From NCBI GenBank assembly GCA_030837825.1, contig JAUQYB010000004.1, positions 1-23,561 of the forward strand: 23,561 nucleotides of DNA, read 5' to 3'. How positions within the stretch are numbered: position 1 is the first letter of the stretch; each line of letters begins with the position of its first letter. The translations under genes and the position numbers were made by a program. Shown piece by piece: positions 10,069 to 18,711 of the stretch. The stretch is from Albidovulum sp. GTDB taxonomy: Bacteria > Pseudomonadota > Alphaproteobacteria > Rhodobacterales > Rhodobacteraceae. The notes under the pieces are model-generated. The model saw only the letters and a program-made list of their open reading frames with translations. It had not been told where the DNA came from and searched no databases.

Positions 10069-10103
10069 CCGGACCGGTGCCATGCCGGCCGGTGCCGGGC
10101 AGC

Positions 10104-10664
10104 ATGGCGCTTGAGACCCTGCTGGCGAGCTGGGGGCTTCCCGCCATCTTCGCGGGGACCATCGTCGAGGGCGAGGCGGTTGCCTTCATCGGCGGGGTTC
10201 TCGCCCATCGCGGGCTCTTTCCCTACGAGGCGGCGGCGCTTGCGGCAACCGGCGGTGCCTTCGCCGTCGATCAGGCGATGTTCCACATCGGCCGCCATTC
10301 CGCGCGCATTCCCTTTGCAAGACGGCTGCTCGCCCGGCCATTGGCAGACAGGGCGCTGGCCCGGCTCGGGCAAAGGCCGCTAATGTCCTGCCTCGGGGTC
10401 CGCTTCATCTACGGGATGAAGACCCTTGGCGCCCTTGCGCTTGGCGCATCGGGAATTGCGCCCCTGACCTATCTGGTGCTTGACCTTATCTCGGCGGCGG
10501 TCTGGGCGCATGCCGTTACCGCGCTGGGGTTCGGTGCAAGCCACGGGATCGAGGCGATGCTCGGGAAGCTCTCGCTCCACCGCCACCTGGCGATTGCAGC
10601 CGTCCTTGTCGCGGGCGTGGTGATTCTCGCCGACCTTGCCCGCCGCCGGTCTGCGCGGAGGTGA
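10104..10664 (+). CDS. DedA/VTT-family membrane protein (YohD-like)
   Basis: This 186-residue integral membrane protein belongs to the DedA (SNARE-associated/VTT) superfamily. Visible features are an acidic re-entrant-type segment VEGEAVAFIGGVLAHRG at 21-37, D56 and G63-R64 in the next helix, and the conserved loop RFIYGMKTLGALALG at 100-114. From memory, EGE..GG..AH.G and RF.YG resemble E. coli YohD more than YqjA or DedA. A C-terminal hydrophobic helix at about 162-178 ends in a basic tail. Some DedA proteins recycle undecaprenyl phosphate across the membrane; whether this one does is an inference from its position near mraY. ATG 10104 is preferred from the protein start. A GTG at 10077 is in frame, and neither has a strong ribosome-binding site. 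CCGGTGCC occurs twice (10074-10081, 10089-10096) just upstream. Confidence 0.85.
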   Translation: MALETLLASWGLPAIFAGTIVEGEAVAFIGGVLAHRGLFPYEAAALAATGGAFAVDQAMFHIGRHSARIPFARRLLARPLADRALARLGQRPLMSCLGVRFIYGMKTLGALALGASGIAPLTYLVLDLISAAVWAHAVTALGFGASHGIEAMLGKLSLHRHLAIAAVLVAGVVILADLARRRSARR

Positions 10665-10731
10665 CGGCGCGCCTTGCCCGTGCCGGTGGCAGCGGGCATT
10701 GTCCGCCTGATCGTGGCGAAAAGGGCAGGGG

Positions 10732-12177
10732 ATGATTCCGGTTCGGGGATTCGAGGGCAGACGGGTCGCCGTGCTGGGGCTCGGCCGGTCGGGGCTGGCC
10801 ACGGCGCGGGCGCTTCAGGCCGGTGGCGCGCTGCCCTGCCTCTGGGACGACGCGCCCGAGGCCCGCGACAAGGCCGAAGCTGCCGGATTCGCGCTGACCG
10901 ACCTAACCCGTGCCAACGCCTGGGACGGGGCGGCCTGCCTCGTTGTCTCGCCGGGCATCCCGCATCTCTACCCCGAGCCCAACCGGCTGGTCGCGCGGGC
11001 GATGGCGGCGGGGGTGCCGGTCGACAACGACATCGGCCTCTTCTTCCGCTCCTTCGCGACGCCCGACTGGGACGCGATGGACGTGACGCCGAAGGTCGTC
11101 GCCATCACCGGGTCAAACGGCAAGTCCACCACCACGGCGCTGATCCACCATATCCTCAAGGTCGCGGGACGGCCCACCCAGATGGCCGGCAACATCGGCC
11201 GCGGCGTGCTCGACCTCGATCCCGCGCAGGCGGGCGAGGTGGTGGTGCTGGAACTCAGCTCCTACCAGACCGAGCTTGCCCGTGCGCTGACCCCCGACAT
11301 CGCCGTCTTTACCAACCTCTCGCCCGACCACCTCGACCGCCATGCGGGCCTCGGCGGCTATTTCGCCGCCAAGCGCCGGCTCTTCGCCGAAGGCGGCCCT
11401 GACCGCGCGGTGATCGGCGTCGACGAGGCCGAGGGGCGCTTTCTTGCCAACCAGATGGCCGAGGGGCCGGCCGACGACCGGGTGATCCGCATCTCCGCCG
11501 GCGCGAAGCTGGAAGGCGAAGGTTGGACGGTCTTCGCCCGCAAGGGGTTCCTTGCCGAATGGCGCAAGGGCCGCCAGGTCGCCGCGATCGACCTGCGCGA
11601 GGTCCGCGGCCTGCCCGGCGCCCACAACCACCAGAACGCCTGCGCCGCCTACGCCGTCGCGCGCTCGCTCGCGGTTCCGCCGAAGCTGATCGAACAGGCT
11701 TTCCAGTCGTTCGAGGGGCTGCCCCACCGCAGCCAGATCGTTGCCGAACGGGGCGGCGTGCGCTTCGTCAATGACTCGAAGGCCACCAACGTCGACAGCG
11801 CCGCCAAGGCGCTCCAGGCCTTCCCGCGCATCCGCTGGATCGCCGGGGGGCTGGGCAAGGAAGGCGGCATCGCCGCGCTGAAGCCCTTCCTCGGCGCGGT
11901 GGTGAAGGCCTATCTGATCGGCCATTCGGCGCGCGACTTCGCGCTGGCGCTGGGCGACCTGCCGCACGAGATCTGCGAGACGATGGCCCGCGCGGTGGCC
12001 CGCGCCGCGGCCGAGGCCGAGCCGGGCGAGACCGTGCTCCTCGCCCCCGCCGCGGCCTCGTTCGACCAGTATCCGAACTTCGAGAAACGCGGCGAGGATT
12101 TCACGGCCCGGGTGCGGGCATTGGCGGAACAGGCGCAAGGGAGGCAGGACGATGGCGCAGACGCAAGACCGACGTGA
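10732..12177 (+). CDS. murD: UDP-MurNAc-L-alanine:D-glutamate ligase MurD
   Basis: MurD adds D-glutamate to UDP-MurNAc-L-Ala using ATP in the cytoplasm. The 481-residue product opens with a Rossmann-type [13 protein letters not shown] motif near residues 17-29 that binds the UDP substrate. The P-loop is TGSNGKST at 126-133. ELSSYQTE and [10 protein letters not shown] follow, and the C-terminal domain contains the [22 protein letters not shown] block, all typical of MurD. The ATG at 10732 follows GGCAGGGG. A 67-base gap separates it from the DedA gene. Its last 26 bases overlap the start of the next gene, so the downstream cupin is probably made from the same transcript. Two GATTC sites fall at its start (10734-10738, 10748-10752). 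Confidence 0.96.
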   Translation: MIPVRGFEGRRVAVLGLGRSGLATARALQAGGALPCLWDDAPEARDKAEAAGFALTDLTRANAWDGAACLVVSPGIPHLYPEPNRLVARAMAAGVPVDNDIGLFFRSFATPDWDAMDVTPKVVAITGSNGKSTTTALIHHILKVAGRPTQMAGNIGRGVLDLDPAQAGEVVVLELSSYQTELARALTPDIAVFTNLSPDHLDRHAGLGGYFAAKRRLFAEGGPDRAVIGVDEAEGRFLANQMAEGPADDRVIRISAGAKLEGEGWTVFARKGFLAEWRKGRQVAAIDLREVRGLPGAHNHQNACAAYAVARSLAVPPKLIEQAFQSFEGLPHRSQIVAERGGVRFVNDSKATNVDSAAKALQAFPRIRWIAGGLGKEGGIAALKPFLGAVVKAYLIGHSARDFALALGDLPHEICETMARAVARAAAEAEPGETVLLAPAAASFDQYPNFEKRGEDFTARVRALAEQAQGRQDDGADARPT

Positions 12178-12760
12178 TCCCGCGGTGGCGGAGTTTCTTG
12201 GCGTCCTCGAGGCTGCGGTCATGGCCTGTGCCCCCGAGGGGTCCGAGGAACGCAGCGCCGCCCTGCGTGCCTTCGACTGCTGCCGGCGCCTGACCGGGGC
12301 ACCCTCGGCCGCCGCTGCGCTGCCTCAGGCCGTCTGCGCGGTCCTGCCCGATGCCCTCGCCGTGGCCCGCGATGCCGGGCGGCCGGCGCTTCGCCGCGTC
12401 GTTGCCGGGGCCTTCGCCGCCCTCGCCCCCCGGCTGCAATGGCGGCCGCGCACCTCGGCGACCGACCCGGCCTTCCGCGACGCCCATGCCAACGCGATGG
12501 TGCTCGGTCCGAGCGGGATCGAGTTGCGCGACGACGTCCAGATCGGCGCGACCCTGATGGCGCCCGGCACCCTTTACCCAAACCATTCCCACCCGCCCGA
12601 GGAGGTCTATCTTGCCCTGACGCCGGGCGAATGGTGGAACACCCGGATGGACTGGACCGATCCCGGCCCCGACGGGCTGATCTACAACCCGCCCGGCATC
12701 ACCCACGCGATGCGCTCCGGCACGGCACCCTTCCTCGCCGTCTGGATGCTGCCGGCGTGA
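12152..12760 (+). CDS. DMSP-lyase-family cupin protein
   Basis: This is a 202-residue protein with a C-terminal cupin barrel at about 115-202. The metal-binding arrangement is H145-x-H147-x3-E151-x-Y153 with a distal H185. The pattern YPNHSH..EEVY, then [14 protein letters not shown], matches the bacterial DMSP-lyase cupin group (DddL/DddQ/DddW), which cleaves dimethylsulfoniopropionate to DMS and acrylate. The N-terminal 100 residues are helical and rich in Ala and Cys. Activity cannot be inferred from the motif alone; many relatives have no shown lyase activity, so no ddd symbol is given. The ATG at 12152 has a strong AGGGAGG site at about 12138-12144 and overlaps murD by 26 bases, which implies co-expression with cell-wall genes. 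Confidence 0.8.
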   Translation: MAQTQDRRDPAVAEFLGVLEAAVMACAPEGSEERSAALRAFDCCRRLTGAPSAAAALPQAVCAVLPDALAVARDAGRPALRRVVAGAFAALAPRLQWRPRTSATDPAFRDAHANAMVLGPSGIELRDDVQIGATLMAPGTLYPNHSHPPEEVYLALTPGEWWNTRMDWTDPGPDGLIYNPPGITHAMRSGTAPFLAVWMLPA

Positions 12761-12762
12761 GC

Positions 12763-13248
12763 ATGGACCCCCTGCGGCAGGACCTGATGGAAGGCCACTG
12801 CACCTGCGGCCGCGTCCGCTACCGGCTGACCGACCGGCCGCTCTTCGTGCATGCCTGCCACTGCACCTGGTGCCAGCGCGAGACCGGCGGGCCGCATGCG
12901 CTGAATGCGATGATCGAGACCGACCGGATCGAGATCCTCGCCGACGACCCGGTGGAGCTGACGACCCCCTCCGCCTCCGGCAAGGGCCAGATCGTCCTGC
13001 GCTGCCCCGACTGCTGCGTGGCACTCTGGTCGCACTACGCGGGCGCGGGCCGCAGGCTGGCCTTCGTCCGCGTCGGCACGCTCGAGAACCCCGCTGCCTG
13101 CCCGCCCGACATCCACATCTTCACCTCGACGAAACTGCCCTGGTATGTGATCCCCGAAGGCGTGCCCGCGGTGCCGGACTACTACGACCGCAGGCTCTTC
13201 TGGCCCGCCGAAAGCCTGCGCCGGTGCGAGGCGGCGCTCGGCCGCTGA
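12763..13248 (+). CDS. GFA-family (CENP-V/GFA fold) zinc protein
   Basis: This 161-residue protein has the zinc-cysteine pattern of the GFA superfamily: C13-x-C15 in GHCTCGRVRY, C32-x-C34-x2-C37 in CHCTWCQRETG, and C81-x2-C84. These seven cysteines bind two zinc ions in Gfa. The C-terminal motif DIHIFTSTKLPW is also typical. Founding members were described as glutathione-dependent formaldehyde-activating enzymes, but most homologues have no proven activity. The start is uncertain. GTG 12757 overlaps the stop of the cupin gene, ATG 12763 is used here, and ATG 12787 has the best-spaced AGGA and would begin directly with MEGHCTCG. The gene follows the cupin immediately, so they form one translated string behind murD. 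Confidence 0.87.
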   Translation: MDPLRQDLMEGHCTCGRVRYRLTDRPLFVHACHCTWCQRETGGPHALNAMIETDRIEILADDPVELTTPSASGKGQIVLRCPDCCVALWSHYAGAGRRLAFVRVGTLENPAACPPDIHIFTSTKLPWYVIPEGVPAVPDYYDRRLFWPAESLRRCEAALGR

Positions 13249-13352
13249 CCGTGCCCCGCGGCCAATCTGTTCTGGCGCCGGGGCCGGTTCCGCGCTAGAC
13301 TTGCCGCCAGACCCGGCAAACGGGCGACCTGAGGCAGTGAAGGCAGTCTTCC
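13249..13352. other. Intergenic gap before ftsW, with dyad
   Basis: This 104-base gap separates the GFA gene from ftsW. It contains a perfect 6-bp inverted repeat, TTGCCG at 13301-13306 and CGGCAA at 13314-13319, separated by seven bases and ending about 33 bases before the ftsW start. It could be a protein-binding dyad or a small RNA hairpin. No T tract follows it. TAGACT at 13296-13301 resembles a -10 element but has no matching -35 at normal spacing. A separate ftsW promoter is possible but not shown. Confidence 0.4.
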
Positions 13353-14519
13353 ATGACGGAAATGGTCTATGGCACCGTGCCCCTGCGGGCGGGAGAGCCG
13401 GTGCTTCCGCGCTGGTGGCGGACGATCGACCGCTGGTCGCTCGCCTTCGTCCTCGTCCTCTTCGGCATCGGCCTTCTCCTCGCGCTCGCGGCTTCGGTGC
13501 CGCTCGCCGAGAAGAACGGGCTTGACCCCTACTACTACGTCACCCGCCAGGTGGTCTTCGGCGGGCTGGCGATCGGGCTGATGCTGGTCATCTCGATGAT
13601 GTCGCCCGAGGCGGTGCGGCGGATCGGGGTGATCGGCTTCCTCGGCGCCTTCGTCGCGCTGGTGCTGCTGCCGGTCTTCGGCACCGATTTCGGCAAGGGC
13701 GCGGTGCGCTGGTATTCGCTGGGCTTCGGCTCTTTCCAGCCCTCGGAATTCCTCAAGCCCGGCTTCGTCATCATGGCCGGCTGGCTGATGTCGGCGGCGA
13801 TGGAGATCAACGGCCCGCCGGGGCGGCTCTACAGCTTCGTTCTCACGCTGGTGATCGTCGTCTTCCTCGCCCTCCAGCCCGATTTCGGCCAGGCCTGCCT
13901 TGTCCTCTTCGCCTGGGGGGTGATGTATTTCGTGGCCGGCGCGCCGATCCTGCTGCTGTCGGTTGTCGGCGGCATCGTCGTCGCCGGCGGGCTTTTCGCC
14001 TATGACGCGTCGGAGCATTTCGCCCGCCGGATCGACGGCTACCTCTCGACCGAGATCGACCCGCGCACCCAGATCGGCTACGCCACCAATGCAATCCAGG
14101 AAGGCGGCTTCTTCGGCGTCGGCATCGGCCAGGGCACGGTGAAATGGTCGCTGCCCGATGCGCACACCGACTTCATCATCGCCGTGGCGGCCGAGGAATA
14201 CGGCCTCGTCCTCGTCCTTCTGATCATCCTTCTCTACGCCGCGATCACCGCGATGTCGCTCTTCCGGCTCCTGAAGGAACGCGATCCGTTCATCCGCATC
14301 GCCGGCACCGGGCTTGCCGCGGCCTTCGGCGTGCAGGCGCTGATCAACATGGGGGTCGCGGTCCGGCTTTTGCCGGCGAAGGGGATGACGCTTCCCTTCG
14401 TCAGCTACGGCGGCTCGTCGGTGATCGCCTCGGGCGTCGCGCTCGGGATGCTTCTGGCGCTGACCCGCGCCCGCCCGCAGGGCCGGATCGAGGACGTGCT
14501 GCTCAAGCGGGGCCGCTGA
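13353..14519 (+). CDS. ftsW: Septal peptidoglycan polymerase FtsW (SEDS glycosyltransferase)
   Basis: FtsW is the SEDS-family glycosyltransferase that polymerises lipid II at the septum with FtsI. The 388-residue product has about ten transmembrane helices. Family motifs are [20 protein letters not shown] near 110-130, LPDAHTDFI with D273 at the position taken as the SEDS catalytic Asp, and the closing [10 protein letters not shown] block. The start at 13353 gives the usual short cytoplasmic N terminus, [12 protein letters not shown]. The stop shares a base with the murG start (TGATG at 14517-14521). The gene stands after a 104-base gap and may begin a new transcription unit with murG and murC. 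Confidence 0.96.
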   Translation: MTEMVYGTVPLRAGEPVLPRWWRTIDRWSLAFVLVLFGIGLLLALAASVPLAEKNGLDPYYYVTRQVVFGGLAIGLMLVISMMSPEAVRRIGVIGFLGAFVALVLLPVFGTDFGKGAVRWYSLGFGSFQPSEFLKPGFVIMAGWLMSAAMEINGPPGRLYSFVLTLVIVVFLALQPDFGQACLVLFAWGVMYFVAGAPILLLSVVGGIVVAGGLFAYDASEHFARRIDGYLSTEIDPRTQIGYATNAIQEGGFFGVGIGQGTVKWSLPDAHTDFIIAVAAEEYGLVLVLLIILLYAAITAMSLFRLLKERDPFIRIAGTGLAAAFGVQALINMGVAVRLLPAKGMTLPFVSYGGSSVIASGVALGMLLALTRARPQGRIEDVLLKRGR

Positions 14520-15619
14520 TGGCGCCGCCGCTTCTTCTCATCGCCGCCGGCGGCACCGGCGGGCACATGTTTCCCGCCCAGGCGCTGGCCGAGGCGATGG
14601 TGGCGCGGAGCTGGCGGGTGAAGCTTTCGACCGACGCGCGCGGCGCGCGCTACGCCGGCGGCTTCCCGAAGGCGGTCACGGTCGAGACGCTGGCCTCCGC
14701 CACCTTCGCGCGGGGCGGCACGGCGGCGAGGCTTCTGGTCCCCTTCCGCATCGCCGCCGGCGTTGTCGGCGCGCTTGCCGGGATGCGGCGCGACCGGCCG
14801 TCGGTGGTCGTGGGCTTCGGCGGCTACCCGTCGATCCCGGCGCTCGCCGGCGCGGTGATGCTGAAGGTGCCGAGGATGATCCACGAACAGAACGGCGTCC
14901 TCGGCCGGGTCAACCGCGCCTTCGCCTCCCGCGTCCAGGCCATCGCCTGCGGCACCTGGCCGACCGACGTGCCCGAAGGCGTGGAGGGCCACCACACCGG
15001 CAACCCGGTGCGCGCCGCCGTGCTCGAACGCGCCGGCGCGCCCTATATCCCGCCGGGCGACTATCCGATGAGCCTGCTTGTCATCGGCGGCAGCCAGGGC
15101 GCGCGCATCCTCTCCGACGTGGTGCCCGGGGCGCTCGCGCTCCTGCCCGATCCGCTCCGCGCCAATCTCCGCGTCGCCCACCAGGCACGGCCGGAGGACA
15201 TCGAGCGGGTGACCGCAGCCTATGCGCAGGCCGGCATCCGCGCCGAGGTCGCCCCCTTCTTCGAGGACGTGCCGCGGCGGCTCTCCGAGGCGCAGCTCGT
15301 CGTCTCCCGTTCCGGCGCCTCCTCGGTGGCCGACATCTCGGTGATCGGCCGGCCGGCGATCCTCGTGCCCTTCGCCGCCGCCGCGAACGACCACCAGACC
15401 GCCAATGCCCGCGGCCTCGTCGCCGCCGGCGGTGCCATCCTGATTCCGGAATCCCGGCTTGACCCGGCGACGCTCTCGGGCCATGTCGCGGCGATCCTCG
15501 ACCAACCCGGGGCGGCGATCCGGATGGCCCATGCCGCGCTCGCCCACGGGGTTCCCGACGCCACTCTTCGCCTCGTGCAGATGGTCGAGGCGCTGGCCCA
15601 GACCGTGAAAGAGACCTGA
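14519..15619 (+). CDS. murG: UDP-GlcNAc:lipid I N-acetylglucosaminyltransferase MurG
   Basis: MurG is a membrane-associated GT-B glycosyltransferase that adds GlcNAc to lipid I on the cytoplasmic face, forming lipid II. The 366-residue product starts with the Gly-rich loop [12 protein letters not shown] at 9-20. The acceptor-side motif [11 protein letters not shown] and the segment [12 protein letters not shown] follow. The donor-side [11 protein letters not shown] and the UDP-GlcNAc-contact region [11 protein letters not shown] are also present, with a final NDHQTANA block. All hallmark regions are present. The reading frame is open upstream, but ATG 14519, in TGATG overlap with ftsW, gives the correct N terminus. 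The stop overlaps the murC start in the same way. Confidence 0.97.
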   Translation: MAPPLLLIAAGGTGGHMFPAQALAEAMVARSWRVKLSTDARGARYAGGFPKAVTVETLASATFARGGTAARLLVPFRIAAGVVGALAGMRRDRPSVVVGFGGYPSIPALAGAVMLKVPRMIHEQNGVLGRVNRAFASRVQAIACGTWPTDVPEGVEGHHTGNPVRAAVLERAGAPYIPPGDYPMSLLVIGGSQGARILSDVVPGALALLPDPLRANLRVAHQARPEDIERVTAAYAQAGIRAEVAPFFEDVPRRLSEAQLVVSRSGASSVADISVIGRPAILVPFAAAANDHQTANARGLVAAGGAILIPESRLDPATLSGHVAAILDQPGAAIRMAHAALAHGVPDATLRLVQMVEALAQTVKET

Positions 15620-17031
15620 TGAACGCCGCCACCAAGCTGCCCGGAGAACTCGGCCCGATCCATTTCGTCGGCATCGGCGGCATCGGCATGTCGGGCATCG
15701 CCGAGGTGCTGATGACGCTCGGCTATGCCGTGCAGGGCTCGGATGCAAAGGCCTCGAAGATCACCGACCGGCTGGTCGGCCTCGGCGCCACCTTCTTCGA
15801 GGGGCAGAAGGCGGAAAACGTCGGCGACGCCGCCGTCGTGGTGATCTCCTCGGCGATCAAGAAGGGCAATCCGGAACTGGAGGAGGCGCGCCGCCGCGGC
15901 CTTCCTGTCGTGCGCCGGGCCGAGATGCTGGCCGAGCTGATGCGGCTGCGGTCGAACGTCGCCGTCGCCGGGACGCATGGCAAGACCACCACGACGACGA
16001 TGGTGGCGACGCTGCTCGACAAGGGCGGCTTCGACCCGACGGTGATCAACGGCGGCATCATCCATGCCTATGGATCGAACGCCCGCGCCGGTGCGGGCGA
16101 ATGGATGGTGGTGGAGGCGGACGAATCCGACGGCTCCTTCAACCGCCTGCCGGCGACGATCGCCATCGTCACCAACATCGACCCCGAGCACATGGAGCAC
16201 TGGGGAACGATCGAGGCCCTCAGGAAGGGCTTTCTCGACTTCGTCTCGAACATCCCCTTCTATGGCGTCGCCGTCTGCTGCACCGACCACCCCGAGGTGC
16301 AGGCGCTGGTTGGCCGGGTCACCGACCGGCGCGTTATCACCTTCGGTTTCAATGCCCAGGCCGATGTGCGCGCAACGGGCCTGAGGTTCGAAAACGGCAA
16401 GGCGCACTTCGACATCCAGCTTCAGGGCGAGGGAGAGGGTTCGAAAATCGAAGGCTGCACCCTGCCGATGCCGGGCGACCACAACGTCTCCAACGCGCTC
16501 GCCGCGGTCGCCGTGGCCCGCCATCTCGGCATGAAGAAGGACGAGATCCGCGAGGCGCTGGCGCAGTTCGCGGGCGTCAACCGGCGCTTCACCAGGGTGG
16601 GCGAGGTGTTGGGCGGAGTCACGATCATCGACGACTACGGCCACCACCCGGTGGAAATCGCGGCGGTGCTGAAAGCGGCGCGGCAGGCCACGAAGGGCCG
16701 CGTGATCGCCGTCCACCAGCCCCACCGCTACACCAGGTTGTCCAGTCTTTTCGAGGACTTCTGCACCTGCTTCAACGAGGCCGACGTGGTCGCCATCGCC
16801 GAGGTCTACGCCGCCGGCGAAGACCCGATCCCCGGCGCCAGCCGCGACGACCTCGTCGCCGGGCTGATCGCCCACGGCCACCGCCATGCGCGCGCGATCC
16901 TCAGCGAGGACGATTTGGCGCGGCTGGTGCGGGAACAGGCGCGTCCCGGCGACATGGTGGTCTGCCTCGGTGCCGGCACGATCTCTGCCTGGGCCAACGC
17001 GCTGCCGGCGCGGCTGAAGGGCCGGAGCTGA
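15619..17031 (+). CDS. murC: UDP-N-acetylmuramate:L-alanine ligase MurC
   Basis: MurC adds L-alanine, the first stem-peptide residue, to UDP-MurNAc. The 470-residue product begins with the substrate-binding motif [17 protein letters not shown] at about 15-31. The ATP P-loop is GTHGKTTT at 118-125, followed by [10 protein letters not shown]. The C-terminal domain includes [10 protein letters not shown] and HQPHRYTR, both diagnostic for MurC. The start shares a base with the murG stop (TGATG). The stop is followed after two bases by the permease gene, which is not a standard dcw member. Length and motifs are ordinary. Confidence 0.97.
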   Translation: MNAATKLPGELGPIHFVGIGGIGMSGIAEVLMTLGYAVQGSDAKASKITDRLVGLGATFFEGQKAENVGDAAVVVISSAIKKGNPELEEARRRGLPVVRRAEMLAELMRLRSNVAVAGTHGKTTTTTMVATLLDKGGFDPTVINGGIIHAYGSNARAGAGEWMVVEADESDGSFNRLPATIAIVTNIDPEHMEHWGTIEALRKGFLDFVSNIPFYGVAVCCTDHPEVQALVGRVTDRRVITFGFNAQADVRATGLRFENGKAHFDIQLQGEGEGSKIEGCTLPMPGDHNVSNALAAVAVARHLGMKKDEIREALAQFAGVNRRFTRVGEVLGGVTIIDDYGHHPVEIAAVLKAARQATKGRVIAVHQPHRYTRLSSLFEDFCTCFNEADVVAIAEVYAAGEDPIPGASRDDLVAGLIAHGHRHARAILSEDDLARLVREQARPGDMVVCLGAGTISAWANALPARLKGRS

Positions 17032-17033
17032 CG

Positions 17034-18221
17034 ATGGCTGGCGGACTGAAGCGCCGGATCGGCCCGCTGCTTCTCACCGCCTACGGCCTTGGCGTCATGG
17101 TCGGCGCGGGCATCTATGTGCTGGTCGGCACCGTTGCCGCGAGCGCCGGCATCTGGGCGCCGGTTGCCTTCCTCTCTGCCGGGGTGATCGCCGGGCTCTC
17201 GGCGCTCTCCTATGCGGAATTCGCCACCCGCGTGCCGGAGGCCGCCGGCGCGGCCAGCTACATCGAGGAGGGGCTCGGTCTGCGCTGGCTCGGCCTCGTC
17301 TGCGGCCTCGCCGTGGCGCTGAGCGGCATGGTCTCGGCCGCGGCGGTGCTGAGGGGCGGCGTCGGCTACCTGGTCGGCATCGTGCCGCTGCCGGAGATGG
17401 CGGCGATCCTCGTCCTTGGCGCGCTGCTGACCTTCGTCGCTATACTCGGGGTTCTGGAAAGCCTCAGCCTCGCCGCGCTCCTCACCGTGGTCGAGGTCGC
17501 GGGGCTCCTGATCGCCGGCTGGGCCGGCTTTTCCGCCGAGCCTGCGGCGGACTGGCAGTCGCCGTCGCCGCCGGTCTGGACCGGGCTTGCCGCGGCCACC
17601 GCGCTGGCCTTCTTCGCCTTCATCGGCTTTGAGGACATGGCGAACATGACCGAGGAGGTGAAGACCCCCGCCCGCACCGTGCCGCTGGGGATCATCGCCG
17701 CACTGGTGCTGACCACGCTTCTCTACGCCTTCGTCACCACCGCCGCGGTGCGGGCGGTGCCGGCCGAGGAACTGGCCGCCTCGCGCCAGCCGCTGGCGCT
17801 GGTCTGGGCGAAGGGCTCGGGCCTCAGCCCCGTCTGGCTTTCCGCCATCGCGGTCGCCGCGGCGCTGAACGGGGTCCTGGCGCAGATCGTGATGGCGGCG
17901 CGGGTGCTCTTCGGCCTCGGCCGCCGGCACCCCTCGCTCGCGGTCTTCCACCGCGCCCACGCCCGGTTCGGCACCCCGGTTCTGGCAAGCCTGCTGGCCG
18001 GGGCCGGCACGGTGACCGGCGCGCTTCTCCTGCCGGTGGACCGGCTGGCGGACCTGACTTCGACGCTGCTCCTGGCGGTCTTCGCGCTGGTGAACCTGGC
18101 GCTGATCCTGATCAAGCGGCGGGCGCCGGAGAGCGACTTCCGGCTGCCGTCCTGGGTGCCGGCGGCGGGTCTCGTCACCGCGCTCGCGGCACTCGCCGCC
18201 TCGCTGTGGCTGCCGCAATGA
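17034..18221 (+). CDS. APC-superfamily amino-acid permease
   Basis: This 395-residue integral membrane protein has about eleven to twelve hydrophobic helices. The first helix carries the GAGIY motif at 24-28, the unwound substrate-binding segment of APC transporters. SYAEFATRVPEAAGAASYIEE and the helix-6 region FFAFIGFEDMANMTEEVKTPARTVP are also typical. It resembles the shorter bacterial amino-acid permeases, so the substrate cannot be named. The frame is open from 16101 through murC, but ATG 17034, two bases after murC, gives the proper N terminus MAGGLKRRIGPLLLTAYGLG. Its stop overlaps the next gene (ATGA at 18218-18221). Its place directly behind murC raises the possibility of supplying or recycling a wall amino acid, which is only an inference. 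Confidence 0.9.
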   Translation: MAGGLKRRIGPLLLTAYGLGVMVGAGIYVLVGTVAASAGIWAPVAFLSAGVIAGLSALSYAEFATRVPEAAGAASYIEEGLGLRWLGLVCGLAVALSGMVSAAAVLRGGVGYLVGIVPLPEMAAILVLGALLTFVAILGVLESLSLAALLTVVEVAGLLIAGWAGFSAEPAADWQSPSPPVWTGLAAATALAFFAFIGFEDMANMTEEVKTPARTVPLGIIAALVLTTLLYAFVTTAAVRAVPAEELAASRQPLALVWAKGSGLSPVWLSAIAVAAALNGVLAQIVMAARVLFGLGRRHPSLAVFHRAHARFGTPVLASLLAGAGTVTGALLLPVDRLADLTSTLLLAVFALVNLALILIKRRAPESDFRLPSWVPAAGLVTALAALAASLWLPQ

Positions 18222-18466
18222 GCACGCCGCTTCTCCTTGCCTTCCTCTGGGTCGTCGCCGCGACGGTGGTGGCCTTCCTGCCGATGCGGCTGCAATTTGT
18301 CTTCGGCTTCTTCCTCGCCCTCTCGGCACTCGCCCTGATCGTCTGGCTGTCGGTTTCCCTCAGCCCCTGGATCGGCGTCGCCGCGCTCGCGGGCTTCGTG
18401 TCGATGTTCCGCAAGCCATTGGGATATTTCGCGAAACGCCTGATGGGAAAGGGTGTGGCGAAATGA
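18218..18466 (+). CDS. DUF2484-like small membrane protein, copy 1
   Basis: This 82-residue membrane protein has about two to three hydrophobic stretches (roughly 4-22, 27-46 and 50-64) and a basic C-terminal tail ending KRLMGKGVAK. I recognise it as the DUF2484-type protein found in Rhodobacterales; its function is unknown. It pairs with the equally long next gene: both share LW.VAATV.A.LP.R near residues 9-24 and PW.G...LA...S..R.PL.Y in the second half, so they look like a tandem duplication. The start ATG 18218 overlaps the permease stop, and its own TGA overlaps the next start (ATGA at 18463-18466). A longer in-frame start at 18206 would overlap the permease more and is less likely. Confidence 0.8.
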   Translation: MSTPLLLAFLWVVAATVVAFLPMRLQFVFGFFLALSALALIVWLSVSLSPWIGVAALAGFVSMFRKPLGYFAKRLMGKGVAK

Positions 18467-18711
18467 GCGGCTCGGTTCTTGCCGCCTGCCTCTGGGCCGT
18501 GGCCGCGACGGTGATCGCGATGCTGCCCACCCGCGACCACCACTGGCGCGCAGCCTATGTGCTGATCATGGCGGGGATCCCGATCCTCGGCTGGGTGACC
18601 TACCAGAATGGCCCCTGGGCCGGGATGATCGTGCTCGCCGCCGGGGCGTCGATCCTGCGCTGGCCGCTGGTCTACCTCTGGCGCTGGCTCCGGCGGAAGG
18701 CGGCCGGATAG
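18463..18711 (+). CDS. DUF2484-like small membrane protein, copy 2
   Basis: This is the second 82-residue small membrane protein, with hydrophobic stretches at about 4-22, 30-45 and 52-68 and a basic end, WRWLRRKAAG. It shares the LW.VAATV.A.LP.R and PW.G...LA...S..R.PL.Y patterns with the preceding gene, which identifies the two as paralogues. It is translationally coupled to copy 1 through ATGA. Its TAG stop at 18709-18711 directly abuts the stop codon of the opposite-strand gene at 18712-18714, leaving no base between the two coding regions. Function unknown. Confidence 0.8.
   Translation: MSGSVLAACLWAVAATVIAMLPTRDHHWRAAYVLIMAGIPILGWVTYQNGPWAGMIVLAAGASILRWPLVYLWRWLRRKAAG

Noticed and set aside
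10074..10096. CCGGTGCC direct repeat and CCGGCCGG palindrome before the DedA gene
   Set aside because: They are short GC-only words in a very GC-rich gap and have no further structure; they are noted only as context for the uncertain start.
10674..10702. Possible murD promoter TTGCCC-N17-CATTGT
   Set aside because: Spacing is right, but the -10 matches only three of six positions and the region is not AT-rich, so it is not better than chance.
10734..10752. Two GATTC (GANTC, CcrM-type) sites at the murD start
   Set aside because: GANTC sites are expected dozens of times in a window this long, and these overlap coding sequence. No promoter is visible around them to give them a role.
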